Shown: piece after piece, positions 23,263 to 34,265 of the stretch
Position numbering within the stretch: the first letter of the stretch is position 1
Layout: each line of letters opens with the position of its first letter
Origin: Paramyrothecium sp. XJ0827
Lineage: Eukaryota > Ascomycota > Sordariomycetes > Hypocreales > Stachybotryaceae
Length of the DNA stretch: 64,000 bases
Assembly (NCBI GenBank): GCA_020881915.1
Contig: JAJFPB010000010.1
Coordinates: 434,001 to 498,000 of the forward strand
Reading direction: 5' to 3'
Made by a program: the position numbers and the translations under genes
The notes under the pieces: model-generated
What the model was told of the DNA's origin: nothing
What the model saw: only the letters and a program-made list of their open reading frames with translations
Database searches by the model: none

Positions 23263-24348
23263 GAGTGGCCACGATCTATAACAATAAGGGTGCAACGCTA
23301 AACGTGTGCAAATTGTCTGCAGAGTGGCCTGAGATACTTTTCGGCGATGTAAAATAAAGAACTACCAGTTCTCGGCAAAGATGGTGGCCGATGTTTGTAC
23401 AGTAATAGAAAGGATTCGCTGAGAAGTCGAGTCTTCGTCTACGGGAATGCCCTGCGTAACCGTTACAATCTTATGGTTGATCCTTGTATGCCTTGTCTGA
23501 TTTCACAAGAAAAGTAATATCCAACTTGATTCTCTTGTTGGCCATCGCATAATGTTATATCGACCTTCCGGGTAGACGTTGGTTCGCGATATGGGCTGAT
23601 TTTCGCGGCGCTCCTTTTCAAGGACGAACCAACTGCATGAATGCCCAGATTTTGACCTACCAGAAGGTGCTGAACACGATTTGTCATACCAATCTACCAA
23701 CATGTTGCAGTCAATTTTCGGTGAAGCTGATCCTTGACATCGAGCGATGTTCGCGTTAGATCTTTCCTAAATACGAACCAACAGCATAAATACTGGACAC
23801 GTGGACACACCACATCGAATATAAACCAATGACTGCCTCTTAAGACAATATGATTCATCATCCCGGGCCGCCCTTGGTCACATTGTCACATCTTATGCAA
23901 ATGACACCACCTCGATGTATCCATCACGGGTTGCAATATTGGAAGCCTTGCATACCACGACTGAGTCCTGCGCCCTTGTACACAACTCCCCAGGTCATGA
24001 GCAATGTAGCTGTTGCCTTGACCCGAATCCTCTCTGGCTAGCAAGGCGCAAACTCAGTCATGTCAGCCGACCAACTTCTACCAGACCCGATTCTAGGTGA
24101 CATTAGAAGGTGGCAATTCCTTTTGCAGCCGTTCCGTAGTGACTGCAGCTCTCAGCAGTGTGCTTGCAGCTTCTGACTTTTGTATTTCTCTTGATTGACA
24201 TCCACAAGATAATCAATCCATGAACTAGGATCAAGAGGATTCGTGAGATTTCTTACAATCTATCGTCCGGCTTGACGCAGCCCCAGCCATCAGTTCAAGA
24301 TACGAGAATCCCGGATCCAGGGCAAAGGTTATCGAGGTACAGCTGCGC
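23263..24348. other. Intergenic: promoter of the NRPS-like gene and ACAD 3' region
   Basis: About 1.1 kb upstream of the NRPS-like start. Only unsupported short frames on both strands (for example 23463-23703 and 23850-24100). It presumably holds the promoter; no specific regulator site could be assigned by eye. Confidence 0.45.
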
Positions 24349-25689
24349 CTAATAACTACGAGGGAGTTCAAGAACCTTCTCGCTTATATAATTCAAGATC
24401 ATTTCACGGCTCACAGGGGCGATTCGAGGGACGAGACATTCTCTGAACCACCTTTCCACATCGTACTCGGCCGCGTATCCCATCCCACCATGCGTCAAAA
24501 CAGCCCTCTCGCATGCTGTAAAAGCAGCCTCGGCAGCCATATACTTGGCGCTGTTGCATGCCACTCCCACGGATGCTGGCGTGATCCCATTGGCGGAGCC
24601 CTCGTTGCCGTTGCTGCTCTCGTCGTAAAGTTTGGCGGCGTGGTATGTGGCCAACTTGGCGCCTTCCAGCTTCATGTAAGCTTCCGCCAATGGATGCGCG
24701 ATGGCCTGGTTCTGACCGATTGGACGTTGGAAGACGACTCGCTCTCGGGCATATTGGGCAGCTTTGTTAAGAGCTGCATAGCCGAGGCCGAGGGCCTCTC
24801 CGGCGAGGAGACAGCGTTCGGCATTCATGCCATGAAGTATAATCTTGAAGCCTTGCCCTTCTTGGCCAATCAGGCTATTTGCGGGGATGCTGTAGCCATC
24901 AAAGAAGACTTCGTTTGCATCAACAGCCCTTCCTCCTAGCTTCTTGATCTTGCGCATGTCCAAGCCCGGTTGGTCGCGGTTGAGATCGATACAGAAAAGT
25001 GACAACCCCTCGCTGGGCTTTTTCACCTGATCCAGCGGCGTCGTCCGCGCCAACAGAATCATCTTGGATGCGACCTGCGCACATGTGATCCAGATCTTTT
25101 GGCCGCTAACGCGGTATGAGCCGTCGGGCTGCTTGGTTGCTGTTGTGGATAATCGCAATGTATCAAGGCCACTGTTTGGCTCTGTGACGCCAAAGCAGAC
25201 ACGCCATTGGCCCGAAATGATGTTGGGAATTGTGCTTTCTAACTGTTCCTTGGTGCCGAATTTGGCCAAGGGTTGCGTGGCGTACACGTTTGCGTGAATC
25301 GCTTGGGCGCCTGCCATGCCGGCACCACTCTCAGCAATAGTCTGCATCATGATGGTTGCCTCTGATATGCCCAAGCCCGACCCTCCGAGGGCTTCGGGGA
25401 GAGCTATGCCGAGCCAGCCGTCCTGGGCAAGGGCAGCATGGAAATCTTTGGGGTCCTGTTCCGTTTGATCTCGCTCCTGCCAGTATGTGTTGGGGAAGCG
25501 AGAGCAGACCTGCTTGACGGCGTCACGGACCGTCAACTGTGTCTCGGAGAAGCAAGTGGTCTCCATTAGGCGTCTTGAAGTGGTAACCGAGAAAGAGCGG
25601 CTATTGTGCTTTCGTGGCAGGCTTCGCCATGCCAAGAGTTGTGCGAGGCTTTTCCGCTGGGGCAGCGCATTCACGATTGATCGCGACAT
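24349..25689 (-). CDS. Acyl-CoA dehydrogenase family protein, probably mitochondrial
   Basis: Intronless, 446 aa. The first ~40 residues are basic and Ser-rich (RSLPRKHNSRSFSV), a likely mitochondrial presequence. Then come the ACAD domains: an N-terminal helical part, the middle beta domain with the FAD-contact segment 'CFGVTEPNSGLDTL' and 'WITCAQVASKMILLAR', and a C-terminal helical domain with 'ERCLLAGEALGLGYAAL' and 'THGGMGYAAEYDVERWFRE'. The family oxidises acyl-CoA thioesters to 2-enoyl-CoA with electron transfer to ETF. At the site of the usual catalytic Glu motif (YEGTS) this protein reads 'IAPVSREM', so the base may be different, as in some branched-chain or AidB-like relatives. It lies 1.1 kb upstream of the NRPS-like gene on the same strand and could supply or modify its acyl substrate, or serve ordinary catabolism. 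Confidence 0.87.
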   Translation of the reverse strand: MSRSIVNALPQRKSLAQLLAWRSLPRKHNSRSFSVTTSRRLMETTCFSETQLTVRDAVKQVCSRFPNTYWQERDQTEQDPKDFHAALAQDGWLGIALPEALGGSGLGISEATIMMQTIAESGAGMAGAQAIHANVYATQPLAKFGTKEQLESTIPNIISGQWRVCFGVTEPNSGLDTLRLSTTATKQPDGSYRVSGQKIWITCAQVASKMILLARTTPLDQVKKPSEGLSLFCIDLNRDQPGLDMRKIKKLGGRAVDANEVFFDGYSIPANSLIGQEGQGFKIILHGMNAERCLLAGEALGLGYAALNKAAQYARERVVFQRPIGQNQAIAHPLAEAYMKLEGAKLATYHAAKLYDESSNGNEGSANGITPASVGVACNSAKYMAAEAAFTACERAVLTHGGMGYAAEYDVERWFRECLVPRIAPVSREMILNYISEKVLELPRSY

Positions 25690-26464
25690 CCTGATTTACT
25701 GAACTCTGGAGAAGGAGGGGAGGAGCAATGAGGAACAGCACGTAGGAGCATGTGGTATGTAGTATTCTATGATTGTGGCGACTTGACGATGACATATCTT
25801 GTTCTCCAGCCGGTCATGAGAGCGTTTAGCCGAGCTATGGCTTGTCCTAACCAGATGCGGTAATATCCGAGGACCCCCAGAGCGCGTGCTTCCGGCCGGT
25901 CGGAGCATGAGTCGTTGTCCGTGGCGGTGCTGACATGTAGCCCAACCATCTCCAAGAAACCCGTCTCGGTTATTGACAGTTTATTGTTCATATTTATTCT
26001 ACTTCTCGGCGTGCTATCATTCAATGGCCGACCGAGCGAATCCTCGGTATTAAATATCCCGGGAGGCAGCGCTAGACAGGCATGCCAATATTCTCGCGAT
26101 TGACAATATGTGGATATGATTGGCATTGCATGGTGCCTAACTGACCTTATTCATTGCTACCTGAAGGTGCCGAGTAAGCGGAAGTTACACGTTACCCGAT
26201 TTATTATAACTCCCAATTCCTCTGGCCTTGGAGACCACGAGGCGACGCTTAGGACTGAACGAACTTGCAATAAGCATTGTGTCTTCAGAGGTATAATTTC
26301 TGTCAGTCCCCCCGTTGAGAAAATTAGAAAGGCATCTGCACGTGGGCTTGCCTCTACCCACGATGGGGATAGCTGTGTAAGTGCATGTGTAGCTCTGCAA
26401 GCATGTGTAAGGTTCCTCTTCTTCCCTAGCTACTATGCCGTAGGGCTAATCCTAGGCTAACGTT
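25690..26464. other. Intergenic between ACAD and methyltransferase
   Basis: Contains the ACAD promoter and the 3' region of the methyltransferase. Short frames on both strands (25696-26126, 26110-26460) show no domain or signal. Confidence 0.45.
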
Positions 26465-27684
26465 TTACAGTCTCTCTAATTTTACAAACGCATAGGTAAA
26501 TCCTACTGCCTTCTCATAATAGGAACGAAGGTAATGCCGCTTGAACTCGGCGTTAAGATCTTGTAGAAGCTTCGCATCTTCGGAGGCCCAGTCGGCCGGA
26601 GGCTTCCTATCGCATGTCTTGTTCTTGCGTCGAGATTTGAAGTCATCCAAAACAAATCCAGAAAGAGCAGCCAAGGTGAAACCGGTAATGGCATCGCCAT
26701 ATTTTTCCTTTGCATTTTCAATTTCGTTCTCGTCCTGTCCGGAAGTGGTCTTTAACGATACTGCAGGGTGCTCCATTTGTATTTGGGTACTTTCCACCAC
26801 ACGCCACGTCCCTTTGGCTGCCGAGACGCTGAGGAAGATCTCCTCCATACTCCGCCAGTATACAGGGAGATTGGTGATGACGGCTGGATCTACAGGATAT
26901 GTAGCCGTAAGGGTACGGACCGTGTCCTCCAGACATTTAGTGACCCCCAATGTGTTGACGGGACCTTGAACTGGAATGCATAACATTAAGTAGCCACCAG
27001 GCCGTATCTCCTTGTGGCGTGCCGAGAGGAAAGCAACCAGATCGTCATGAGCGTATACCGATAGGAGTGACGGATCAGGCGAGGTAGGTACGATTTGTAG
27101 CCAGTGGAGAGCCGTGAAGCAAAAGCCTGCATCTACAGACTCATCCTTAACAATCTGATTGTAGAAGGACTTCGGAGCTAGTAAAGGGAAAATATCCAGT
27201 TTGCCGTCAAGTGATAGCCTGGAACGGCTGGCCTCAATCGTTGAGGATAAACTTGAGTAGTCATTGAAAGGGGTATCGTTGAAGACCAGGGTAGCAGAAG
27301 AGATGCCTGGTATTTGCGATAAATACTTCTCGAGGAGCTTGACACTGATCGAATGAAATTAGTCTAAATATTCTCCCTGGTATATTCAGGTTCAAAACCT
27401 ACGAGTTTTGTCCTTCTGAACAGCCATAATCTACAAGGGTGATTGTGTCGCCTAGTAGAGGGAGATGTTAGCATTTGGACGAGTTGACAGGTCCACTGCT
27501 TCTAGATGTGGCTTAAGGACGTGGGACTCATCATACCTGAAAAGGAAACAGGGGCGAACACATCAAATGACTTATCAATGGCCATTTGCTGTAGATTTGA
27601 GTTCTCGTTGTAGTATCCGCCTCCGTGCATCGTCATCTCATTGGCCTTCATTTTGGCCGCCTGGCCGGCAGAATTGACTGTCAT
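26465..27684 (-). CDS. SABATH-type SAM-dependent carboxyl methyltransferase
   Basis: Three exons (27537-27684, 27403-27451, 26465-27344) yield 358 aa. The N-terminus 'MHGGGYYNENSNLQ' matches the beginning of plant SABATH methyltransferases (MNGG...SYA.NS..Q). Next come 'TLVDYGCSEGQNS' (SAM-binding motif I, VDYGCSEG for the plant DLGCSSG), 'LVFNDTPFNDYSSL' (plant NDLP.NDFN), 'FCFTALHWLQ' (plant SSYSLHWLS) and 'IRPGGYLMLCIPVQG' (plant L..GG.MVL...G). Known members methylate small carboxylic acids such as salicylate, benzoate, jasmonate or gibberellins. The family is common in plants and scattered in fungi. It is divergent from the Zn2Cys6 gene (1.3 kb) and near an NRPS-like carboxylate-activating enzyme, so methyl-ester formation on a pathway acid is plausible. 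The start could be one of several close Met codons; the most upstream (27684) is used. Confidence 0.83.
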
Positions 27685-28978
27685 TGCTGAGAGTGAGGGA
27701 GGGCGAAAGACTGATATTGACTGTCCCTTCATTTGCAACGCGGAACTCAATTGACGCGAGAACGCGGATCGGACATCAGACTTAAGTAGGGAAGAGAAGG
27801 GCCAGCGAGAAGTCAAAGCGGTCCATGCACGAGCTGGTGCATAGTGGGAGTCCTTCATGGACAGGGGCATCAATCCCTTGTATGCAGCCACCCAAATAGG
27901 AACAGAAGTGCGCGCCACGCTGCGAGACTTTGGTTTTATTCAACAGGGTCGTGTCACAACGTGCTACTACACTGCAGCAGCTGACCACCTGACAGGAAGG
28001 TCGCAGCATGACCAGCATCAAATTGCATCTTGGACGTTGTGACCTGGCCAACGACGAGGGAGTATCGTCGGTTGGATGGGGTAATATTGGTTCAGCCAGC
28101 CACAGTGGGATTTCTGGTGCAGCTGCAGATTCTGCACGTGTACCACCCAATCGACATGGCCTCGCTTCTGGATGTTACATGAAAACGTCGCCAAATCGCA
28201 CACGCCTGCATAAGACCAAGGCTACAGCATATGGTGTAGCCATGATGGCAGATTGCTATTCATCGTGAGCACTGTGGCTAGCGACTCATGAAGCGAGGCT
28301 GGTTCAAGGCGACTCGCAGCGAGTAAGCCGGGCTGCGAGCTCGCGCACGAACTGCACCACAGTCTTTTGAAATAAAATAAAAACATCTTGCTCTCCAGTG
28401 CTCTAAAGGTAGCACAGCAGTCACTGAGGGCACAAGTGGTGCAAGCGTGGTGCATGAGCCAGTTAGTGTCAATTTACGGTGTATCTATGAAGCATGGATC
28501 ATTCGTTTTCCCCTTCTCATCTTATGATTGTTGTTTCAGAGTCTCCATTCAGAGAACGGATTGAATAACCTTGTACAAGAAAGCAACCACTCTACGGTCG
28601 TCATTTGGTATAATCGAGAGGTCGGGGACCCCTTAGTTGCCCGCAGATATAGTTGCGAGTGCGGATTAACGAATCAAAGTGATGAAATGCAAGAGAAGAT
28701 TCTCAACTCTCGCCTTGGCGTCTGGCATTGCCAATTCCTTAGCGCCTGAGCTAGTTGGCTTCCTGATGATCTGATGATGGTCCGGCCGCAACAAGATGTG
28801 GGAACGCCCCACAAAATCGTATTCCGCCGTATATTTATTACATCACGCTTCCGCTTCCTGGCCCCCTGATACTGAAGGCATCCTGGATCCACATGCCCTT
28901 GCTCTGCAGCCGGAATAGAGATGGCCAGCCAGCAGAACTTGACCCGAAACAACTGTATCAAAGGCAGAGGACCGACGG
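27685..28978. other. Divergent promoter region, methyltransferase / Zn2Cys6 gene
   Basis: Shared 1.3-kb upstream region of two divergent genes. Open frames inside (27782-28472, both strands) have no domains. Several CGG- and CCG-containing positions exist, but no clear inverted CGG pair could be singled out by eye. Confidence 0.4.
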
Positions 28979-30245
28979 ATGAGTGAAAATATGGAGCTTG
29001 ATCAGTCTCAAGAAGTATCTTCAAGGGTCAGTGCCCCAAAGAAGAGACGGTCACACCGAAAATCCCGAACAGGGTGCACTGCTTGTAAAAGCAAGAAAAT
29101 TAAGGTGAGAAGGGCGGACCCAGAATACACCAATTCAGCTGTAAATACTAAGATCTTTCCAGTGCGACGAGACCAGGCCGATATGCTTAAACTGTCGCCG
29201 CTGGGACCTCACATGTAGCTTGGCTACGACTGCGTCGAAATCCTCATCCCTATCATCGCGGCGAGCATCGCCAAAGACTTTTGCCGGTAACCTGCCATCC
29301 AGTTTCGACATTCAGGACTTCGAGCTCTTCCATCACTTTTGCAGCGTCACAGCAATCTCTTTTTCCACAACTGATGATGCCATCTTGAAGTTTTGGAGCA
29401 CAACGGTACCGCGTTTAGCATTCCATCACACCTTTCTCCTGCATGGGGTCCTTGCCATTGCCGGCCTGCACAAGGTTTACCTTCAACAGTCGCACGAAGA
29501 GACAGACTGGTGTTTTGAGAAGACAAGTCATCACTGGGATGTCGCTCTGCGACTGGCGACAATCGCGTTGCAGCAGATTTCGGACGATGCTGTTGCTCCT
29601 CTCTACCTTTTCATCACCCTAACATACCTTCACACGTTCATGATCGGCCCCAAGCCCGGGGACTTTATCCTTTTCAAAGACGAAGGGTTGCCTAATTGGC
29701 TGACGACATTTCGAAGTATATCGTCACTAGAGAAACTGTACCCGGTGGGCAAGATCATGACCGAGAATCATGATCTGCTTTCGGGGTTTTTCATGTCTGA
29801 CACTAATTTACCGGATGAGAAAGATGTTCATCTACATCCTGCAATACAACTTGCGCTGGACGATCTTGGCTCCATCCTGGAGGTGAATGCACCGCCTGAA
29901 GGTCAAATATATTTCGAAGCTCTAAGGCTCCTGAAGCTCTGCTTCGCGGCCATGTTTGGCAGTAACGAGACGACAAAAGTTTCTTCGAGTAATTCTGTTT
30001 TTGCCTGGTTACATCGAGTTCCAGAGGATTTCCTTACTTTCATACAAGAAAAGCGGGATTTAGCTTTGGCTTTGTTTGCGTACTATGCTGTTTTGATTCA
30101 GCAATTAGAGGGAGCGTGGATGTTTCGAGGATGGTCATCGCATCTGATCTCGGGCATCTATGCTTCTTTGTCACCAGACAAGAGAATATGGGTTCGATGG
30201 CCTTTAGATAGGATCACACAGACCTCTCAAGTATCACATAATTAA
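28979..30245 (+). CDS. Zn(II)2Cys6 fungal transcription factor
   Basis: Two exons (28979-29104 and 29163-30245), 402 aa. The intron lies inside the zinc cluster, a common place in this family. Splicing joins 'RTGCTACKSKKIK' to 'CDETRPICLNC', giving six cysteines at 33, 36, 43, 50, 53 and 60 with spacing CX2CX6CX6CX2CX6C. A basic stretch KKRRSHRKSR precedes the cluster and can serve as nuclear signal. The remainder is a helical fungal-specific regulatory region ('HHTFLLHGVLAIAGLHKVYL', 'APLYLFITLTYLHTF', 'LALFAYYAVLIQQLEG'), the compact type often found as pathway-specific regulators of secondary-metabolite clusters. Its position at the end of the P450/NRPS-like/ACAD/SABATH group suggests it controls those genes, which is an inference from location only. 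Confidence 0.9.
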
Positions 30246-31570
30246 ACTATCATTTCGTTAAAAACATCGAATTAGTTCCTCGTGATGGAAATCGGGTTCT
30301 GTCGTTCAAAAGCAGGCGCTTCCCACGACAGTAGGCTGACAAACTAATCGAAGGTGGAGATAAACACGAAGTAAGTCGCATGTACAATGACTATCGTCAC
30401 AGATGAGGTCTTCGTATTGCTAGCTGGCATAAGATGACTTCAGAAAATGTTCTACCTGTCATTTGACCAGGACGAAGAAATATCGTGTCGACGCTATGAA
30501 TAATTAGTCATTGGTGTCAACCATCATCGCTTAGGTGATATGCTGTATAAAGTCTGCCCAAGTTGACATATACTGACATGAATACTGTTGCAACTCAAAA
30601 TCCTAGAGAAGCCATATACGCTGTCGGCTGAATGTCACGTGGCTTTCATTGCTAGGTTGGTGTAGGGTATACCTCATACGTCGGCATCGTGTAAGTCGTT
30701 GAGGAACGGTTCGCAATCAGTTCGTCGCTGAAAACGCGCTGACTTGGGAAGTCACTAGGAATTCTTTCAGGAGCTTCCCAGACCGTTCAACCGCAACCAT
30801 GACCAGATGTGGCATCGTTGCGTCCCTTTGTTGAACAAGTGAGCAGGGGGTCAGGTGTCATCTGTCTTGGCAACTCAGAATTGTTGGGACGTTGCTTCAA
30901 AAGCACGCTCCCTCAAAAGCAACTACTCAATAGAACGCAAAGCTGTTGATGCTGTGACACGACAGGACAATGCACTGTAACCCCGAGGGGGATGCATTGT
31001 CCGGAATACTTTTGTTGCCGCCCACTGCCATTTGTCTTACCGGGATGTTGACGCCGAGATGTCTAATTCGCTACTGATAAGATTGTCGTATTTATTCGTT
31101 TAGGACAACGAATAGGAAACTGCTGCAACATGCCCCGTCACAAACTAGTCAGAAATAGCATTAGCCGCAGATATAACCGGGCGAAGTGAAGGCCGACTTG
31201 ACTCTTGCAGGCTTTGGCCTAACCCGTCCCCGACAATCGACACTAAAGAGGTGGACTCTTCCCACCTGAAAGTTGTCTAAACCCTCCCCTCCGAGCATGC
31301 ACCATCTAAATCTGCCGGACCTTAATCTGGCATTGGTGGGTATGCCGAGCCATTCACAATCTGCGTCGTCATGCTGCGCCTCTCATCGGGTCGTATAGTA
31401 ATAGCTTCTGGTGACGTCGGCATCAGCTATAGGACATGCGTCGAACTATAAAATCGTTGAAAACCGCAGGTCATTGTTACGATTTCACAGAGTAATACAT
31501 ACAATATCTTCCCCCCCTGATCTGCTTACTTCTTCTCATATTCTATCCCATCTAAACTTGGAGTTTAAGC
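30246..31570. other. Intergenic upstream of the metallopeptidase
   Basis: 1.3 kb without a supported gene. The last 100 bases form a pyrimidine-rich leader (TATCTTCCCCCCCTGATC) for the gene at 31571. Confidence 0.5.
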
Positions 31571-33100
31571 ATGAAGCTTTTGCCTTTCACACTTCATCTG
31601 ATCTCATTCGGATTAGCTAGCTTGTCTCGTGCGAGCTGCGTCCCGAAGCTGAGAAACCTTCATCTTACCCTGACGCCAAAGATCGACCCCCTAGGAGACG
31701 AACTTCATGGGGTCCTAGTTCTGGACCGCGAGTTTTCAAGCAACGAAAGTGTAGCATTCCTACCAACACAGATTGCGAGCATCCCCACCGCTGATTATGG
31801 CCCAAATGGAATCGTGGCCTTTGACGAAGATGACGATGTACCACTCTCGTCAGTAGAAGTGGCTAATGGTCCTTTCGGCCTCCCACATCGTATTTGGAGT
31901 GCTCAACGACCTACAAAAGGTCCTCTGACTCTTCAATTCACAGCGCGTCCTAATAAAGTCAACAAAACCGCTATGCCAGGACCTCATTTTGATCTCAGAA
32001 ATGGAACGGATGGCTTCACTGGTTCCATGTGGGCCATCATCCCTTGCCCCAATCCTGTGTCGGAGACACTTTTCAACATCTCCTTGTCGTGGAATATTTC
32101 GGATGATCAGAGTGCTGCGTTCACTCGTCATGATGGCATTGGCACACATGAATACAACTTTATTGGAGCCATGAAGTCGTTGATTCAAACCTACTTCATT
32201 GTCGGCAAGGTCCATGCCTACCCTCAAATACCTTTGCAGAATGACGACAAGTTGGGGGTTTACTGGCTGAAGAATCCGTCGTTCGACGTCCAAAGGGTCT
32301 CTAGAACGCTGGCGAATTTCTTTGAGTACTCAAAGAGTTTTTGGCAGGACAACAGAACTGACCCGTATCGGGTTTTTGTTCGCGTCAATGAGGAGACTGT
32401 CTCAGGTTCAGTGTACAACGGCGCAGGCGGCACTGCCCTTCCCGGATCCTTCCTCTTTGGCTACAATCAAGAAGCGGGTATTCCAGAAGACCGCCTCACG
32501 GAGCTCGTGTCCCATGAAATGACTCACGAGTGGACGAAATGGAACAGTGGCACAAATGCTGAACGATCTCGATATAATGAAGGCGCTGCCGAATACTGGT
32601 CTCTGAGATTACTTTGGCGATCGGGACGAATTACGGGCGAGAGGTTTCTCAACGCTATGAACTCTCGCGCCATGGATTACTACACAAACCCGGCAATCAA
32701 CCTCACTGACGAGAAGGCTCAAGAGATCGCCTGGCAGATGAGGCCTGCGCAGAGGATCCCCTATGGTCGTGGCATGTTGCACTTCACAAACATTGATGCA
32801 CAACTTCGCAAAATTTCTAACGGAACGGACAAGCTTGACGGTTTAGCTGTTCGATTTCTGCACGTGTGCCAAGCTCAAGGCAGCTGTGGTGCACATGAGT
32901 GGTTCCCCATACTTGCGGCTGCCCTCGGCGAAGGCGCCGTAGAGGAGTGGAAGAAGATATCGGAAGGCAAGCCACTGGTGCCTGTTGAGGACAGTTTGGG
33001 TCCCTGCTTTAAGGTTGCCCGCAACTACTCGGCTCCGTTGGCTTATATCTGGCAGGGCCGGGAGGGTATGAACATATCTAGCCCGGCTTGCATCATCTGA
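31571..33100 (+). CDS. Secreted M61-like zinc metallopeptidase
   Basis: Intronless, 509 aa, with a signal peptide (about residues 1-22, ending 'SRASC'). The zinc-binding motif HEMTHEW (His315, Glu316, His319) and the third ligand Glu337 in 'NEGAAEYWSL', 18 residues after the second His, have the gluzincin pattern. The preceding beta-rich half and 'DRLTELVSHEMTHEWTKWNSG' resemble the M61 glycyl-aminopeptidase group rather than typical M1 enzymes, since the GAMEN motif is missing. Several N-glycosylation sites (NRTD, NLTD, NGTD, NISS) agree with secretion. Likely extracellular peptide degradation. It begins 1.3 kb after the Zn2Cys6 gene and is probably not part of that cluster. Confidence 0.78.
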   Translation: MKLLPFTLHLISFGLASLSRASCVPKLRNLHLTLTPKIDPLGDELHGVLVLDREFSSNESVAFLPTQIASIPTADYGPNGIVAFDEDDDVPLSSVEVANGPFGLPHRIWSAQRPTKGPLTLQFTARPNKVNKTAMPGPHFDLRNGTDGFTGSMWAIIPCPNPVSETLFNISLSWNISDDQSAAFTRHDGIGTHEYNFIGAMKSLIQTYFIVGKVHAYPQIPLQNDDKLGVYWLKNPSFDVQRVSRTLANFFEYSKSFWQDNRTDPYRVFVRVNEETVSGSVYNGAGGTALPGSFLFGYNQEAGIPEDRLTELVSHEMTHEWTKWNSGTNAERSRYNEGAAEYWSLRLLWRSGRITGERFLNAMNSRAMDYYTNPAINLTDEKAQEIAWQMRPAQRIPYGRGMLHFTNIDAQLRKISNGTDKLDGLAVRFLHVCQAQGSCGAHEWFPILAAALGEGAVEEWKKISEGKPLVPVEDSLGPCFKVARNYSAPLAYIWQGREGMNISSPACII

Positions 33101-33594
33101 GATGACACAGCATCTTGGGTATCAGTGAAGGTCAATCAACGCACGCTCGGGATTTTTATTTCAGTTGAACGCTGCGGTTGTGCAGAAATTAGTTGTCGTA
33201 TAGTACTAGGTGATAAGTAGAGGATTGGCGACGGATCGTGTAATAAATGTTATGTTTTAATCTCGTGCTGCGCAACACTCCGGAGTGGCCTGGGAGACGA
33301 AGGTGTTGCACTCCTTGGTGATCTGTGTCCAAGCCGAAATCTCGCGAACCTACCTCAACGGTTTCAAAGGGTCCACGCCAAATTCATGGCATCCGCCATT
33401 GCTAGTCCACTTTCCCCTTTGAATCGAAATAGGCACACAATTGATGATCTTCCCCCGAATCAAAACCTATCCATGGCTTTTAATGCGGGAGCTGCCGTCC
33501 TGTCGACGATTGAGTCAAAAAGAACATGCGCTGGTTATGTTCCATATATCATTGCAACACGCCAATAAATGGGCTGCACCAAGTCCTGTTTCAT
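33101..33594. other. Convergent intergenic region
   Basis: 3' ends of the metallopeptidase and the UPF0303 gene face each other. The plus-strand frames from 33386 on are antisense shadows of the UPF0303 gene or carry no features. Confidence 0.5.
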
Positions 33595-34265
33595 TCAAGA
33601 CTGGGCATTCCTACGACTCTCACTCCAGTGCGTATTGATTACATCCACGATTACTCCATGATCATCCTCTTGTGCAAGGCCCGATACCCCCACTACTGCC
33701 ACCACGCCCTCAACACCCTTGACCCGAATGGGCACGGCGCCACCGTGAATGGCGTACTCGGAGGATTGCTCAACGCTCATGCCGAAGAGGCTGCGGAACT
33801 TTTCCTCGTCGCCCTTAAAAGCACAGTTCATAAACCAGCTGCTTTTCCCCCAACGTAGGACGGTGTTGCGCTTGCGTCGGATCCAGTTCTCGTTGTCGAT
33901 GTTCGTAGAGCCCACGCAAGCTTGGAACAGAGTTTGTCCGCTGCTGGCGAGAACTACAGAGACGAGGGCAGGCTGCTTACTAGAGATGGGAAGCAAGCGG
34001 GCATACAGCAAGTGTCCCAGCTCCCAGGCGTCGTCGACAGTGAACGACTCAAGGGTGAATGAGTCGCAAGTCGCTGCTACTGCATCAGACTGTAAAAGGT
34101 TGGAAAGTTACGCGAATTGCAGGTATGGAAACATTGGATACGTACATCCATCGGCGGTCGAGGAATTGGCTTCGCCTCCGGGTTTGCCTGAACTGCAGCA
34201 ACTTGTTCCAAGCCATAGCCAGGCCCCCAGCCTCGGCGACGTAGCACTTTAGTTGTTGTCGTCAT
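33595..34265 (-). CDS. UPF0303 / heme-degrading-domain (HbpS/GlcG-like) protein
   Basis: Two exons (34146-34265 and 33595-34089) give 204 aa. Exon 2 holds the complete domain: 'FTVDDAWELGHLLYARLL', 'LVSVVLASSGQTLFQACVGST', 'DNENWIRRKRNTVLRWGKSS', 'AIHGGAVPIRVKGV' and 'VVAVVGVSGLAQEDDH'. This order is characteristic of UPF0303 proteins in the heme-degrading domain superfamily, which form small alpha/beta dimers. Biochemical function in fungi is not established; relatives bind heme or small cofactors. Exon 1 adds a 40-residue Arg/Pro-rich leader of uncertain role; the splice sites GT/AG and phase 0 fit well. Cytosolic, no signal peptide seen. Confidence 0.78.
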
